DNA of 64,000 bases from Lichina pygmaea. Taxonomy: Eukaryota; Ascomycota; Lichinomycetes; Lichinales; Lichinaceae. Positions 32,079 through 44,409 of the stretch are shown here, piece by piece. Below the pieces are notes generated by a model that worked only from the letters and a program-made list of their open reading frames with translations, had not been told where the DNA came from and ran no database searches. Location of the stretch: the NCBI GenBank assembly GCA_963422465.1, contig OY730172.1, forward strand, positions 4,402,001 to 4,466,000, written 5' to 3'. How positions within the stretch are numbered: position 1 is the first letter of the stretch; each line of letters begins with the position of its first letter. A program made the translations under genes and the position numbers.

Positions 32079-34532
32079 CTAGATGTTGGAGTGTGAATAG
32101 TGAAGTTTGAAAGCCAGATTAAATTGGTTTAGTCTTTTCAAAGACATAAACCAGTACAGAAACTTCTGTAGAAGCTCTGGGTTTGAAATAATAGTAGTGA
32201 AATCTTGGGGGTTAAAGAGAGCATGTTGTCTTTGACTTGAGTAGAGAGAGCATGAAGAGGTGATATGCTTTACTGTCTCTTCTGCTTGACCACACATGCA
32301 TAGGGGGGTAGGAAAGTCAGGGACTCCAGCTCTGAAAAGAAAACTTGCTAGACTAATTCTCCCAGTTCTGGTTTGCAGTAGTAGACTTGCCTCAGCTTTC
32401 TGTAGCTCTTTGTAGAGCTTTAGGTTGTTGTAGTGAGGTTTTTGGCAAAACACCTGCCATCCAGCATAGCCTTTTCTTTTCTTCTCCTCCTATTGGTTTT
32501 CCCACTCTTTAGTAAAGAGTATTTGTAGTTCTTTCTTTGAACTAGCCTGGTTAGTAGTTATTTGACTTAACCAAGTGAACTTCCAATTAGGAGAGATAGT
32601 TGAGGATTTCTTTAAAGGTTTCCTCAGTGAAGAAGCATAGGAAGAAATAGTAGAAAAGGTACTGTCAAGAAAGTCTTTCAGAGAGGAGGTTTGGATAGAA
32701 GATAGAAAACAAGCTGTGCGAAATTTAAAATAGAGATCTAGAGGTAAAAGAAAAAGCTCACTCTCTAATAGAAAAGAAGGAGTGGCTTTGAAAGCACCCT
32801 CAATAAGTCTCAGACATTTGTTTTGGAATATGATAAGAGAGGAAATATTAGAGGATTTTCTGAGTGGGTTGAACCAAATTCCCACTGCATAGCTCAGGAC
32901 AGATCTGAGTATTGCAGTGTACACAAGGCGTGCTGTGAGAACTGGAAAGCCCCAGGTGGAGTAAGAGGTTCTAGAAAGAGAAGATAGTGCTTTTTGTGCT
33001 TTTTGAAGAATAATTCTCTGGTGTTTGTGCCAGTGGAGTTTGGCATCCAGGTACACTCCCAATACTCGCACTTCTTCTTTTGGTTTTAGAATCACATTCC
33101 CAAGTCTAAGCTTGAGCTGCAGATTGTCTGATCTTCTTCTGGAAAAATGAAGTATTTTATATTTCTCAGGAGAGAAGACTATTCCATGTCTTGCAGCCCA
33201 AGATAGACATTTAAGATGTGTATTCTTCAACTTCAGAAGGTTGCTTTTAAGAGAGTGTCCAAATGCAAGCAGATTTGTATCATCTGCAAATCCCAGAGCA
33301 GAAACACCAGTAGTAGGAGAATGTACAGTCTCATGAAGTTCAGAAATATAGAATAGAAAAAGAATAGGAGACAAAGGGGAACCTTGGGGAACTCCACAGT
33401 GAATAGGAATAGAAGAGGACTCAGAGTCATCAAAAACTAGGGTGGTGGTACGTCTGGTACAGAAAGAGAAGATCCAAGAAGTTAGCCAGAGAGGGATTCC
33501 TTTTCTCTTCAGAATCTTTTGAAGAATCTCTGGGAGAACTCTGTCATATGCTCCTGAGATGTCCAGAGAAAGTAGAGATGCAACCATGCCTTCTTTCCAG
33601 ACTTTTTCCACTTGGGAAGTTAGAAGGAAAAGTGCTGATTCAGTTGATCTGCCTTTCCTGAACCCCATCTGGATTTCTGGCAAGAGTTTAGCCTCTTCTG
33701 CTACCTTGCTTAGTCTGGCTGCTGTAATAGCTTCCATCAGCTTGCCAGTTGTGTTTAGCAGAGCTATAGGGCGCCAGGCTTTAGCTTGGTTATAGATTCC
33801 CTTGCCAGGTTTTCTTAGACAGACTGTTTTTGCATTCTTGAATTTCTCTGGAAAGTATTCCAGTCTCCAGCATGTTGATGTGAGAACAGCTATAGCTTGG
33901 CAGAACTTGGGACCCAGAGCTTTCAGAAATCCATTTGGCAGCTTGTCTTTTCCTCCTGCTGTAAAAGGTTTCTTCTTGTTCAGAATTTGCTCCACTTCTT
34001 CAGTGGTAACCTCCTGAGAAAGCTGGATCTCTGGGGTACTCTGGTGACTTTCTGTACTTGGTTCTGGAACACGTGCTTCTGGAAAGAATTGACCTGAGAA
34101 AGATTTTGTCTTCTTCTCAAAGCTTTTGGCTAGTCCTTCTTGAGTCTCCAGATCAGGGACCAGAGGAAGATCAGAGGTCTTGTTAGCTTTTGATTTTCCC
34201 CACTTTGCAAGCTTCCAGAATTTTGAGGAACTGGCTAGCTCATGAACTTGTTTTCTGAAGGTGTTCTGTTTGCCTTCTCTGACAGCTTTCTTCTTGAGCT
34301 TAGTTGCTTCTTCTAGCTCTTCTTGGCTTGCCTGTCCTCTGAGCACTTGTTTTCTTATTCTTCTTTCCTGCTTAACTTTAGTTTGGATCTCTTGGTTCCA
34401 CCAGAGGACTGAGTGGCTAGATTGCTTCTGGAGTTCTGTGTATCTGTCTGCTATTTCTTGGAGAAAGTGGTTAAGATATTCCAAGTACTCATCCACTTCA
34501 TGTTTATCTTGAAAGTGGAAGGGCAGCTGCAA
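32079..34532 (-). pseudogene. LINE2 ORF2 (RT and C-terminal region), one nonsense codon
   Basis: Reverse transcriptase of a Tad/I-type LINE. The frame 32490-34532 (680 residues) carries KAWRPIALLNTTGKLMEA, GFRKGRSTESALFLLTSQVE, SLDISGAYDRV (motif A), GVPQGSPLSPILF and SALGFADDTNLL (motif C). A TGG-to-TAG change near 32487-32489 separates it from the C-terminal part at 32079-32453, which reads on in the same frame with the CMCGQAEETVKH finger. The endonuclease is missing because the module replaces it. No RNase H domain is recognised. Confidence 0.85.
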
Positions 34533-35517
34533 ATTACCACAGTTGAGCTATGCCGAGGTATAGCGCAGAGTCGCTATCCCTTGCAGGGTCTCTGCCACAC
34601 TTCCCCGCAGTCCTGAGGTCTTTTGCGCTCCGCCGTGTACGCTCACCCCTAGGTCCTGCTTCGGAGCGCCGGGTTGCCAGCCCGGAGCCCACACTCCAAC
34701 TGCAGTTTGCTCCTTGAGCCTGTTATTTGCAGCCTGAGCCTGCACTCTGTACGGACCAGCATACACTTCTGTCCTCTCGGGCTATATAGACAGTCTCGTA
34801 GTAGGCCCAGACCCTACTGCCGTCACTGCCATTATATGCCACGCCCCGCAGCTCTCGCTGTTTCGTGTTACCTCTGTAGATCTCTCGTACAGAGGCCGAC
34901 CATGCCTCGCAGGCTCTACGGACCCTGCAGGCTATGCCAGCACCTGCAGGACTGTCTTTCCAGCCCACTAACCAAGTAGGGAGAAGTCTCCGTCTGCCCG
35001 CTGTCACCTGTGGGGCCCCGGTTGTACGTGGTGGCCCACTGGAGATCCAGTGCCCTGGCCCCGGTCCGTAGGTGGCCTGAAGAGAATCTGTGGCAAGACC
35101 TTAGGCAAAACTATCAAGCCAGCACTTTGACTATCACACAGCCCTTAGGTACTGGAGTGGCGGAAACTCTTCGTGCCACCTGCTCACCTTTAACACGTAG
35201 TCCCTGTTCGATTAACAACACCGCAGTACAGACATCACTCCCCTTCTAGAACAAGATCCTCGATGCATCAGCTGCTGGAGACTCTGCTAGAAGGGGGGTG
35301 TGCGATAGGAACTCCTTTTGTCTACTCCAGAGGTGCCCTGTCAGGTGTCTAGACTTCACATCCACCAGTTGCAAGACTGGCTTCAGGCTGTAGCGTACAT
35401 GGTAGACATCTGTCGGGTGGTTTTCATAACCAGTTTGGTTGAAGTTCTCTGTTCTGCTGATGTCGCTTCACAGAGGTGTCCAGGGTGCCTGCGCGACACC
35501 TCCGGTGGCCTGTCACT
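34533..35517 (-). repeat. Ribozyme-headed module, copy 2, main part
   Basis: Minus-strand continuation of the module in LINE2 after the A2 insertion, about 980 bp. It matches 28.28-29.26 kb of LINE1 in opposite orientation, including the shared peptide-like stretch CRVRRACEAWSASVREI and the shared 3' end GCATAGCTCAACTGTGGT. Differences from copy 1 are mostly transitions. Confidence 0.8.
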
Positions 35518-36061
35518 TGTTGCGGTCTGTACTGTACTATCCTATCCGAGTATAGGATTAGGGCGAGAGGTGGAAGGCAGGTTGGTTCTCACAGGAGAGG
35601 AGTGTCAAGGAGTGCGAAGGGGTTTGGTGGAACATGGTGGTGGTGACACCTGATCAATAGCTTTGTACAAAAGGATTGTATTGAAGTAGATCTAGTTGTC
35701 TGGATCACAACATGAGTTGAAGACAATCGTTCCATAGGGGAACTATCGCCTGGCTATATAGTGTCCAATTTGTGAGCAGAGTGAGCTCTGCTCACTTTGC
35801 TCACTTTTCATGCACGCTGCGGTGAGCTGGGTGAGCTCTGCTCACTTTGCTCACTTTTCATGCACGCTGCAGTGAGCTGGGTGAGCTCTGCTCACTTTGC
35901 TCACTTGTTCGTGCATATGCATGCTGCGGCAAGCACCCCCTGGTTTGTCTCACCAGTCACGTGACTGGTTCCTGTGTCACGCTGTCTGGTACTTCCGTCC
36001 AGTATCCTGTCTGCTGCTTTCTGTGAGTATATAAAGACTGTGTTCCTCCTGGGTCGTAACA
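35518..36061 (-). repeat. Left (3') LTR of A2
   Basis: 544 bp, TG...CA, with three tandem units of about 50 bp. TATATAAA at about 36028-36035 on the plus strand. Confidence 0.9.
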
Positions 36062-36104
36062 CTATCCTCCTCTCCATCTTTCATTGTCCTGATGAAATCT
36101 GGTC

Positions 36105-36509
36105 ATGCCTCCAAAGTCATGTGCGGCTGTTAGCCAAACTCAGCTGGCTGCTCAAATCTGCGATCAGGGTTTTGTTTCGCGTACACCCTGCGACTTTTAT
36201 GTTCTCTGTGGTCGTCCGTGCTTCCAGATGCTGGGAGAAGACGATAAGTTGAAATGTACTGCATGCACTCAGCGCGGAAAGTCTTGTGTCTCTGTGTCCT
36301 GGGAATCTTTGAACATGTCCCGGGACAACCTCCGTGAGGATGTTGCCACTGACAAGGCAACACACGATGCACTCTTTGAACAACTTGCCACAGTGCAGGC
36401 TTGTCTGTCTCAGAAGCGAAAGGTGTTGGAGAGTGCTGAGGTCTGTGCAAGGCAGAAGCTTCAGTGCTTGGTGAAAGAGATAGAGTCGGATGGTGAGGAT
36501 TTGACTTGA
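36105..36509 (+). other. Antisense Cys-rich reading frame of A2
   Basis: The longest version of the antisense frame, 134 residues. It begins MPPKSCAAVSQTQLAAQI, holds two Cys clusters (CVLC...PC is degenerate in its first part here; CTACTQRGKSC) and continues into a charged, probably helical tail (KRKVLESAEVCARQK). The ATG is 77 nt after the plus-strand TATA box, as in A1. Confidence 0.6.
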
Positions 36510-39500
36510 TCAGTCATTGACATGTCCCTCCTGCAGGCTGAGCTGTTCAGTCCTGCTCCTGCTGAAACTGTCGCAGAAGAAGCTGGCAGTTCGCGAGGTT
36601 CTTGAGTAGTTCCCAGGTATTTTCTGAGTCTGGGTATCCTTTCCACTTGACAAGGTATTGCTGACCTTTTCTAGCCAAGATCTGTTCAACCTCAAACTCT
36701 TGTTCTTCTTCGGGTTAGTAATGGAATGTTTCCTGCAAGGGTGTGCTCTGGTCGGCTGGTTCAATCATTGATATATGAAAGTTTGGATGGACTCTGGCAT
36801 CCCTTGGTAGTCGTATCTTGACGTTGACTGGTCCTGTTTTTTCTTCGACTGAAAATGGTCTGACCTTGATGTTGTCAAGTTTCTTTGTCTTTGGTTTCTT
36901 TGTTTTCCAATTTCTTGTAAGGAGGTAGACTTTATCCCCCTTCTTTAGCTGAGGTGCCATTTTTGATTTCTTATCTATTTGACATTGCATTCTTTCTGAG
37001 GTCTCTTGAAGGTAGTGCCTCATCATTGTGTGTGTTTGTCGTAGGAGCTTGTCATGTTGGAGTGCTTTCTCCGTGTTTGGTGAAGCTCTGCTTGGTATCC
37101 TGATGTTCGCATGTTGTCCAAAATTGGCAAAAAATGGTGATTCCTTTGTTGAGTCTGATCTGTGCTGGTTGATTGCCAGCTGTGCCACCGGTAATAACTG
37201 TACCTAATTGCTGTGGGTCTAGTTGATGTAATGCTGTAAGTAAGTCTCCAGGACTTGGTTTGCTTGCTCTGTCTGGCTGTCAGTTCATGGGTGATAGGCC
37301 GTAGACATTTTGGGTTTTGTTCCCATGGCTGCACTGATTGTCTTCCAGTAGTTGGATGTGAAGAGTTTGTCTCTGTCTGTAATAATCATGATCAGAACTC
37401 CGTGGTCTCTGACTAATCTGTCCAGTAAAAAGTGTCCCAACTATTCTGCTGTGTGGGTCTTCTTGAATAGTACTGCTATTAGATATTTTGTGAATCTGTC
37501 CACTATCACCATAATCAAGTTGTAGGTGATTCCTGTGACTGGGTCTTTGGACTTGGGTAGCTTTGTGATGAAGTCTATTGACACGTCTTCCCACAGGCCT
37601 CTCGGTATCGTGTTCGGGTGTCCTTCTCCGTATAGCTTGTGTCTTCCATGTTTGTTTTTCTGGCATAGTAGACACTTGCTGATGTAGTTTGTGACATGTT
37701 GTCAGAGGTTAATGACATTGTTCCCTGCCTGTTGGATAAGGTCTGTGGTCTTGGAGATTCCTGAGTGACCATGTGCTGGATTATTGTGGTAGTTCCTTAT
37801 TAGTTCTTCAGTGTCTTCTGCTGTGAGCTTGTTGATCTGTGGCTGAGGCACCAGGTTTCCTTGCTGGTCCTGCTGTAAGATTATTCCTTGGTGTTCATCA
37901 TCTTCCATATGGTCTTTTCATCAGCTTAGTGTGTCTGCTCTCCTGTTGTCTTGTCCAGGGGTGTACAAGATCTTGAACTTGTGTTGCTCTAGGAGTTCAG
38001 CCCATCTGACTTGCTGTCTGTTCAGCTTCTTGGTTGTCGTGAACATTGTCAGATTCTTGTGGTCTGTGAGAATGGTGAGTTCAGAACTGCTTTCCGCATA
38101 CACTCTCCAGTGTTTGAGTGTGTTGACAACTGCCAATAGCTCTTTGTTGTGGATATCATAGTTTTGTTCCACTTGTGTTATTTTTTGTGAGTAGTAGGCA
38201 ACTGGGTGCCACTTGCTGTCTGCCTGTTGGTATAGACATACTCCTACTGCCTGATCTGAAGTGTCTGTCTCAATTCATGTTGGTTGGCCTGTCTTGAAGT
38301 TGAGGAGAACTGGTTTCTTGGCACAAGTGTCCTTGAGCTGTTAGAATGCTTTTTGTTGTCTCTCTGTCCACCGGTACTCCACGTCCTTCTTTGTGAGTTC
38401 TGTCAGTGGTGTTGCCATCTGTGAGTAGTTCTTTATGAACTGTCAGTTGAAGTTGGCAAATCCTAGGAAGGCTTGTACTTCCTTAACTGACATCAGTGTT
38501 GGCTATTGCTAAATCACTTTGATTTTCTCAGGGTCAATCTTGATCCCTTCAATCCCTATGATGTATCCAAGGAATTCAACTTCCAGTTTGTTGAACTCGC
38601 ATTTCTTTGGGTTGAGCTTGAGCCCTGCCTGTTGTAGGCATCGTAGAACATCCTTCACATGTTTGGTATGTTCCTGTTGCGTGTTCGAGTAGACAAGAAT
38701 GTTGTCCAGGTAGGTGATAGCTGTTTGGTCCAGGTGTGCTCTGATAACATTGTTGATCAATGCTTGACATGTTGCTGGTGTGTTTGTGAGTCCGAATAGC
38801 ATAACCAGATACTCGTAGTGTCTGTATCAGGTTCTGAAGGCTGTCTTCCATTCTTCTCCTTCTTTCATGCGTATCAGGTTGTATGCTCCTTTCAAGTCCA
38901 GCTTGGTAAAGATTGTAGCTTGGCTGATCCTGTCTCACAATTCATTCGCATTTGGCAACAGATATCAGTTCTTGATGGTAATGTTGTTGAGTTTCCTGTA
39001 ATCCACACAAAGTCGAAGACTTCTGTCTTTCTTTAGTGCAAATAGTATCAGGTATCCTGCTGGCGATTGAGATTCTTGAATGAAACTCTTTTTCAGGTTT
39101 TCCTCCAGGTACTCGCAAAGTACTTGGAGCTCTTTCTCTGATAACTGGTAAATTAGTCCAAATCCTGGCTCTGTCCCTGGTTGCAACTTGATCTTATGAT
39201 CCCAAGGTTGGTGCTTAGGCAACACTGCTGTCATTGTCTCTTCCTGAAAGAGGTTATCATACCCAGGTCAGTACTCTTCAGAGATCTCTAGAGAGTTAAC
39301 AACTTCCTCTCTCTTCATCTCTGACTGTTTGGCCACCTGGTTCCAGGGTGTGCCTGTCAAGGTAGACCTCTTCTCTTGAGAGTTGTCCTTTCTGTCAGTG
39401 AGGTTCCACTGAGAACTCCTTCCCTCATCTGTCCACGCCTTCTGCGGCTGGTAACAGGTCTGAGCTGTGTTGTTAGTGCAGTTCCTAAATGTGAGTACTT

Positions 39501-40555
39501 CTGTCTTCCAGTTAACAACTGGGTTGTGCTTCTTTAGCCAAGGCATCCTCAAATAGATATCCTGAGTGGCCAACTTGACAATATCAAGGTAGATCCTTTC
39601 AGCATGGTGTCTGGTAACTATTTCCATTGGCTGCATCTCATGGCAGACCAGCTCTGTCTGTCCATTTGCTATCACAAGCTGATAGGGCTGCTGCTTGCAT
39701 CTCCTTCCAGTGCTGAGGGTATCATAAAGTTGTCTTGAGATGTAGTTTCCACTGGCTCCAGAGTCCACAAGTGTGTATGTCTGTACTGGCATGTTGGCGT
39801 GTAGTGACACAGGCAATCGCAGGTGCTTTGTGTTGCTAGGGGTCATGTTGTTGAGCTCCCGATGTCACCCCTTGACAAGGGAGTTCAGTCTTTTCCCAAT
39901 CAAAGTGTCTTACCACTGACTGGGCAATGGGTCCAGCTATTCCCATCAGTTCTGAGGAATCTGTTCATGAATTTGTCTTGCTGATGCTTGTCACATCCAG
40001 GCTTGAGGCAGTACTGCCAATTGTCGACGTAGCAGTTGTAGTTGTTGCCTTGCTGTAGGAATATAAGGTGTTCATGCCAATCATGTGTGTGCCCGGAGAA
40101 TACGGTGTGTTGGTGTTTATCCCAAAGATAGGTCTCACACACATCCTTCTCGCAATTGACCCAATGCTTGTGGCAGGTGGCGTGGTAGGGTGAATGTCCT
40201 CTGTACCTTTGTAGTTGTTTGTGGTAGGTGCAGTAGTGCTTTGTGCAAAACCTCCACTGTAGTTCGCCGTGCCGTAGATTTTGTGGTCTCCGTTTCCTGA
40301 GAGATGTTTGTTGACGTAGGGCTTGATCCATCAATAAGTATTGCCTTTCATGTAAGTGGTTGCGAAGAGGGGCCACTTCTCCTTAGGCAGCTTTGTCTCT
40401 GGTTGGAATTGAAAGTAGACTTGGAGTTGCATGAGCCAGTCGTCAACCTTGTTCCTTTCACTATAGAACAGGTCTGGCTTGGCGACGCTAATCTTTCCAT
40501 CTGGGAAGTTGGGGTTGGTTGCTCCTAAAGTACTCATCCTTGAGGGTCTTCAAAG

Positions 40556-41149
40556 TGTTGTGGTCTGTACTGTACTGTCCTATCCAAGTATAGGATTAGG
40601 GTGAGAGGTGGAAGGTGGGTTGGTTCTCGCAGGAGAGGAGTGTCAAGAAGTGCGAAGGGGTTTGGTAGAACGTGGTGGTGGTGACACCTGATCAACGGCT
40701 TCGTACAAAAGGATTGTATTGAAGTAGATCTAGTTGTCTGGATCACAACATGAGTTGAAGACAATCATTCTATAGGGGAACTATCGCCTGGCTATATAGT
40801 GCCCAATTTGTGAGCAGAGTGAGCTCTGCTCACTTTGCTCACTTTTCATGCACACTGCAGTGAGCTGGGTGAGCTCTGCTCACTTTGCTCACTTTTCATG
40901 CACGCTGTGGTGAGCTGGGTGAGCTCTGCTCACTTTGCTCACTTTTCATGCACACTGCGGCAAGCTGGGTGAGCTCTGCTCACTTTGCTCACTTGTTCGT
41001 GCATATGCATGCTGCGGCGAGCACTCCCTGGTTTGTCTTGCCAGTCACGTGACCAGTTCCTGTGTCACGCTGTCTGGTACTTCCATTCAGTATCCTGTCT
41101 GCTGCTTTCTGTGAGTATATAAAGACTGTGTTCCTCCTGGGTTGTAACA
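40556..41149 (-). repeat. Right (5') LTR of A2
   Basis: 594 bp with four tandem units of about 50 bp. It ends TAACA and is followed by the target duplication TCACT. Confidence 0.9.
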
Positions 41150-41154
41150 TCACT

Positions 41155-41291
41155 CCGCGGGCACCAGCAGCTTGACTGGTGACTCAATTAGCTCTCGGTG
41201 CAGCAACTACAAGCAGCTTGGGAGACTGCCTGCTATCGCTACCCTGAGGTTCCCAGCCTGCACCACATGGAGGTTTGAGTCATCGCAGGCC
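41155..41291 (-). repeat. Ribozyme-headed module, copy 2, 5' part
   Basis: The first 137 bp of the module in LINE2, separated from the rest by A2. Together with 34533-35517 it gives about 1.12 kb, matching copy 1 in length. Confidence 0.82.
41179..41291 (-). ncRNA. HDV-like self-cleaving ribozyme at the 5' end of LINE2
   Basis: 113 nt on the minus strand with the same fold as in LINE1. G1 is at 41291, directly beside the target duplication that starts at 41292. P1 (GGCCTGC with GCAGGCT) and P3 (ACC with GGT) are unchanged. P2 is TGACTCA with TGAGTCA, where LINE1 has TGACTCG with CGAGTCA, so a G-C pair became A-U with pairing kept. In P4, GCAG became GTAG opposite CTGC, giving a permitted G-U pair. 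The CTAA joining strand is conserved. Both P2 changes sit at CpG sites, so independent deamination is a possible explanation. Confidence 0.75.
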
Positions 41292-41304
41292 GGAAGCCAC
41301 AACT

Positions 41305-41426
41305 ACCTAGTCAGCAAAAGTGACTACATCACCAACTGTTCTGTACTTGAACCAATTGAAGAGCTATAGCTCTTGTGGTGCTTTGCACAAAGAATAGTCT
41401 AGCTAGAGGTAAACTCTAGCTAGGCA
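41305..41426. other. Host fragment between LINE2 and LINE3
   Basis: About 120 bp that lie outside both target duplications. It contains the inverted words AGAGCTATAGCTCTT and CTAGCTAGAG...CTCTAGCTAG. It is a remnant of the original locus. No gene. Confidence 0.5.
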
Positions 41427-41613
41427 GGCAGGATTATTTTATTTATTTTATTTTATTTGATTCTTACACTGGTAGTAGCTTTACAGCCATGCAGATCTTC
41501 TAGCTAATAGTGAACTCCTTCAGAAAACCTTTGAAGGGATAAAAACTGAAGGCAGGGTGTGACTAGGGAATGTAACAAAAGGAATCTTGAAGTTTCTGGT
41601 AAGAGAAGAGAAT

Positions 41614-44404
41614 CTAGGTATTGGATTGGGAATAGTGGAGTTTGAAAGCTAGATTAAACTGGTTTAGTCTTTTCAAAGACATAAACCAGTACAAGAACTT
41701 CTGTAGTAGCTCTGGGTTTGAAATAATAGTGGTGAAGTCTTGGGGATTAAAAGAGACTTGTTGTCTTTGTCTTGAATAAAGAGAGCATGAAGAGGTGATA
41801 TGTTTTGCAGTTTCTTCTGCTTGGCCACACACACATAGTGGGGTAGGGAAGTCAGGAGCTCCAGCTCTGAAAAGAAAACTTGCCAGACCAATTCTTCCAG
41901 TCCTGATTTGCAGTAGCAGACTTGCCTCAGCTTTCTGTAACTCTTTGTAAAGCTTCAGATTGTTTTTGTGTGGCTTTTGATAGAAAGTCTGCCAGCCTGG
42001 ATAGCTTCTTCTTTTCTTCTCTTCCCATTGGTCTTCCCACTCTTTAGTAAAGAGCTTTTGTAGTTCTTTCTTTGAACTAGCCTGGTTAGTAGTTATTTGA
42101 CTTAACCAAGTGAATTTCCACTTAGGAGAGATAGTTGAGGATTCCTTTAAAGGTTTCTTCAAGAGAGAGGCATAGCTGGAAATAGTGGAAAAGATACTGT
42201 CAAGAAAGTATTTGAGAGGGGAGTTTTGAATAGAAGAAAGAAAACAGGCAGTGCAAAATTTAAAGTATAGGTCTAGAGGTAGAAGAAAAAGCTCACTCTC
42301 TAATAGAAAAGAAGGAGTGGCTTTGAAGGCACCCCCAATAAGTCTTAGGCATCTGTTTTGAAATGAAACAAGAGAAGAGATATTGGAGGATTTTCTTAGA
42401 GAGTTAAACCAGATCCCCACTGCATAGCTCAGTAGAGATCTCAGTATAGCAGTGTACACCAGACATGATGTGTGAACTGGAAAGCCCCAAGTAGAATAGG
42501 AAGTTCTAGAAAGAGAAGAGAGTGCTTTCTGTGCTTTTTGAAGAATAATCCTCTGGTGTTTGTGCCAGTGGAGCTTTGCATCTAGGTACACTCCAAGTAC
42601 TCGCACTTCTTCTTTTGGTTTGAGAATCACATTCCCCAGTCTGAGCTTGAGCTGAAGATTATCTGATCTTCTTCTGGAAAAATGAAGTATTTCATATTTC
42701 TCAGGTGAGAAGACCATTCCATGTCTTGCAGCCCAGGATAGACATTTGTGGTGTGTGTTCTTTAACTTCAGAAGGTTACTTTGCAAGGAGTGACCAAAAG
42801 CAAGCAGATTTGTATCATCTGCAAACCCCAGGGCAGATACACCAGAAGAGGGAGTATGCACAGTCTCATGCAATTCAGAAATGTAGAATAGAAAAAGAAT
42901 AGGGGATAATGGAGAACCTTGAGAAACTCCACAATGAATAGGAATAGAATAAGACTCAGAATCATCAAAGACAAGAGTGGTAGAGCGCTTATCACAGAAG
43001 GAGTAGATCCAGGAAGCTAGCCAGGCAGGTATTCCTTTTCTTTTCAGAATTTGCTGTAGTATCTTGGGGAGAACTCTGTCATAGGCTCCTGAGATATCCA
43101 GTGAGAGTAGGGATGCAACCATGCCTTCCTTCCAGACTTTTTCCACTTGGGAGGTTAGAAGGAAAAGTGCTGCTTCTGTGGATCTTCCTTTCCTAAAGCC
43201 TATCTGGATATCTGGCAATAGTCCAGCTTCTTCTGCTATCTTGCTTAGTCTGGCTGTAGCAATAGCTTCCATCAGCTTGCCTGTTGTGTTTAGCAGAGCT
43301 ATAGGGCGCCAGGCTTTAGCTTGATTGTAGGTTCCCTTGCCAGGTTTCCTCAAGCAGACTGTTTTTGCACTCTTAAATCTTTCAGGGAAGTACTCCAGTT
43401 TCCAGCATGTTGAAGTCAGAATAGCTAGAGCTTGGCAGAACCTAGGCCCCAGAGCTCTCAGAAATCCATTTGGCAGCTTATCTCTCCCTCCTGCTGTGAA
43501 AGGTTTCTTCTTGGCCAGAATTTGCTCCACTTCTTCACATGTTACCTCCTGGGAGAGCTGTATCTCAGAGATAGTCTGGGAGCTTTCTGAGCCTGGTTCT
43601 GGAACTAGAGCTTTTGGAAAGAACTGTTGTGAGAAGGCTTTAGTCTTTTCCTCAAAGGTTTTGGCTATTCCTTCTTGTGTTTCCAGGTCAGGAACCAGAG
43701 GAAGATCAGGAGTCTTGTTGGCTTTGGACTTTCCCCACTTTGCAAGCTTCCAGAACTTTGAAGAGCTGGCCAGCTCATGGATTTGGTGTCTGAAAGTGTT
43801 CTGTTTTCCATCTCTGACTGCCTTTTTCTTGAGCTTAGTTGCTTGCTCAAGTTCCTCTTGACTTGCTTGCCTTTTTTGCACTTTTCTTCTTACTCTTCTT
43901 TCCTCTTTAATCTTGTTTTGGATCTCTTGATTCCACCAGGGAACTGAGTGGCCAGATTGCTTCTGGAGCTGTGTGGATTTGCTTGCTATTTATTGGAGAA
44001 AGTTGTCAAGATACTCCAAGTACTCATCCACTTCATATTTGTCTTGGAAGTGGAAGGGCAGGTGTAGCTTCTCACACTCTACTCTTGCAAGGTTTGAGTC
44101 CAGTGTTCTCCAGTTTCTTTCTGGTTTCCAGATTTTCCTTGGAGGATCCAGGTCCAGGCAGGTTAGTACAGGTCTGTGGTCAGACCCATGAAAGAACTGA
44201 AGAGCCACTTTAGAGAAAATCAGAGAGTTAGAAAGAGAAGAAGAAATAAAAGACAGATCAATAGAAGAACATGGTTTTTCAGAAAGAGATCTTGCTCTGG
44301 TAGGGGTGAAAGGTGCAATAGCTAAATCCAGATTTAAGTCTTTCATTAGGTCTTGAAACTTGTTTGCAGTCTCAGAGTACAGTCTTCTTTTCTTTGACCA
44401 GTCT
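41614..44404 (-). pseudogene. LINE3 ORF2, endonuclease C-terminus plus reverse transcriptase, one nonsense codon
   Basis: The part of ORF2 left of A3. It starts in the APE-type endonuclease, with GSDHRPVLTCLDLD as the catalytic SDH block near 44190. A single TAA (43990-43992) replaces a Glu codon that is intact in LINE4. From 43881 to 41614 the frame is open for 755 residues: KAWRPIALLNTTGKLMEA, SLDISGAYDRV, GVSQGSPLSPILF, SALGFADDTNLLAFG, and the terminal finger CVCGQAEETAKHITSSC. Except for A3 and the one stop, ORF2 is about 1080 codons in one phase. Confidence 0.87.
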
Positions 44405-44409
44405 GGGTG

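Larger units (their letters stand above)
35518..41149 (-). mobile_element. Element A2: Ty3/gypsy chromovirus-type LTR retrotransposon (fossil) in LINE2
   Basis: Same family as A1 and A3. Target duplication TCACT at 35513-35517 and 41150-41154. LTRs are 544 bp (left) and 594 bp (right); the left carries three rather than four tandem units. Parts on the minus strand: gag start 40331-40537, protease near 39740-39780, reverse transcriptase about 38560-39234, RNase H about 37920-38420, integrase about 37150-37780, and a chromodomain-like region about 36540-36710. It is shorter than its relatives in the gag region. It looks broken, with multiple breaks. Confidence 0.9.
31912..41291 (-). mobile_element. 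LINE2: chimeric non-LTR element, split by element A2
   Basis: Flanked by a 13-bp target duplication (GGAAGCCACAACT) at 31899-31911 and 41292-41304. Element A2 with one copy of its target duplication occupies 35518-41154. The LINE part runs on the minus strand from an A-rich 3' end near 31912-31925 to about 34532. There it joins the same ribozyme-headed module found in LINE1, but at a different ORF2 position, in the linker between endonuclease and RT. The module continues to 35517, is interrupted by A2, and ends at 41291. A2 is therefore younger than LINE2. Confidence 0.88.
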
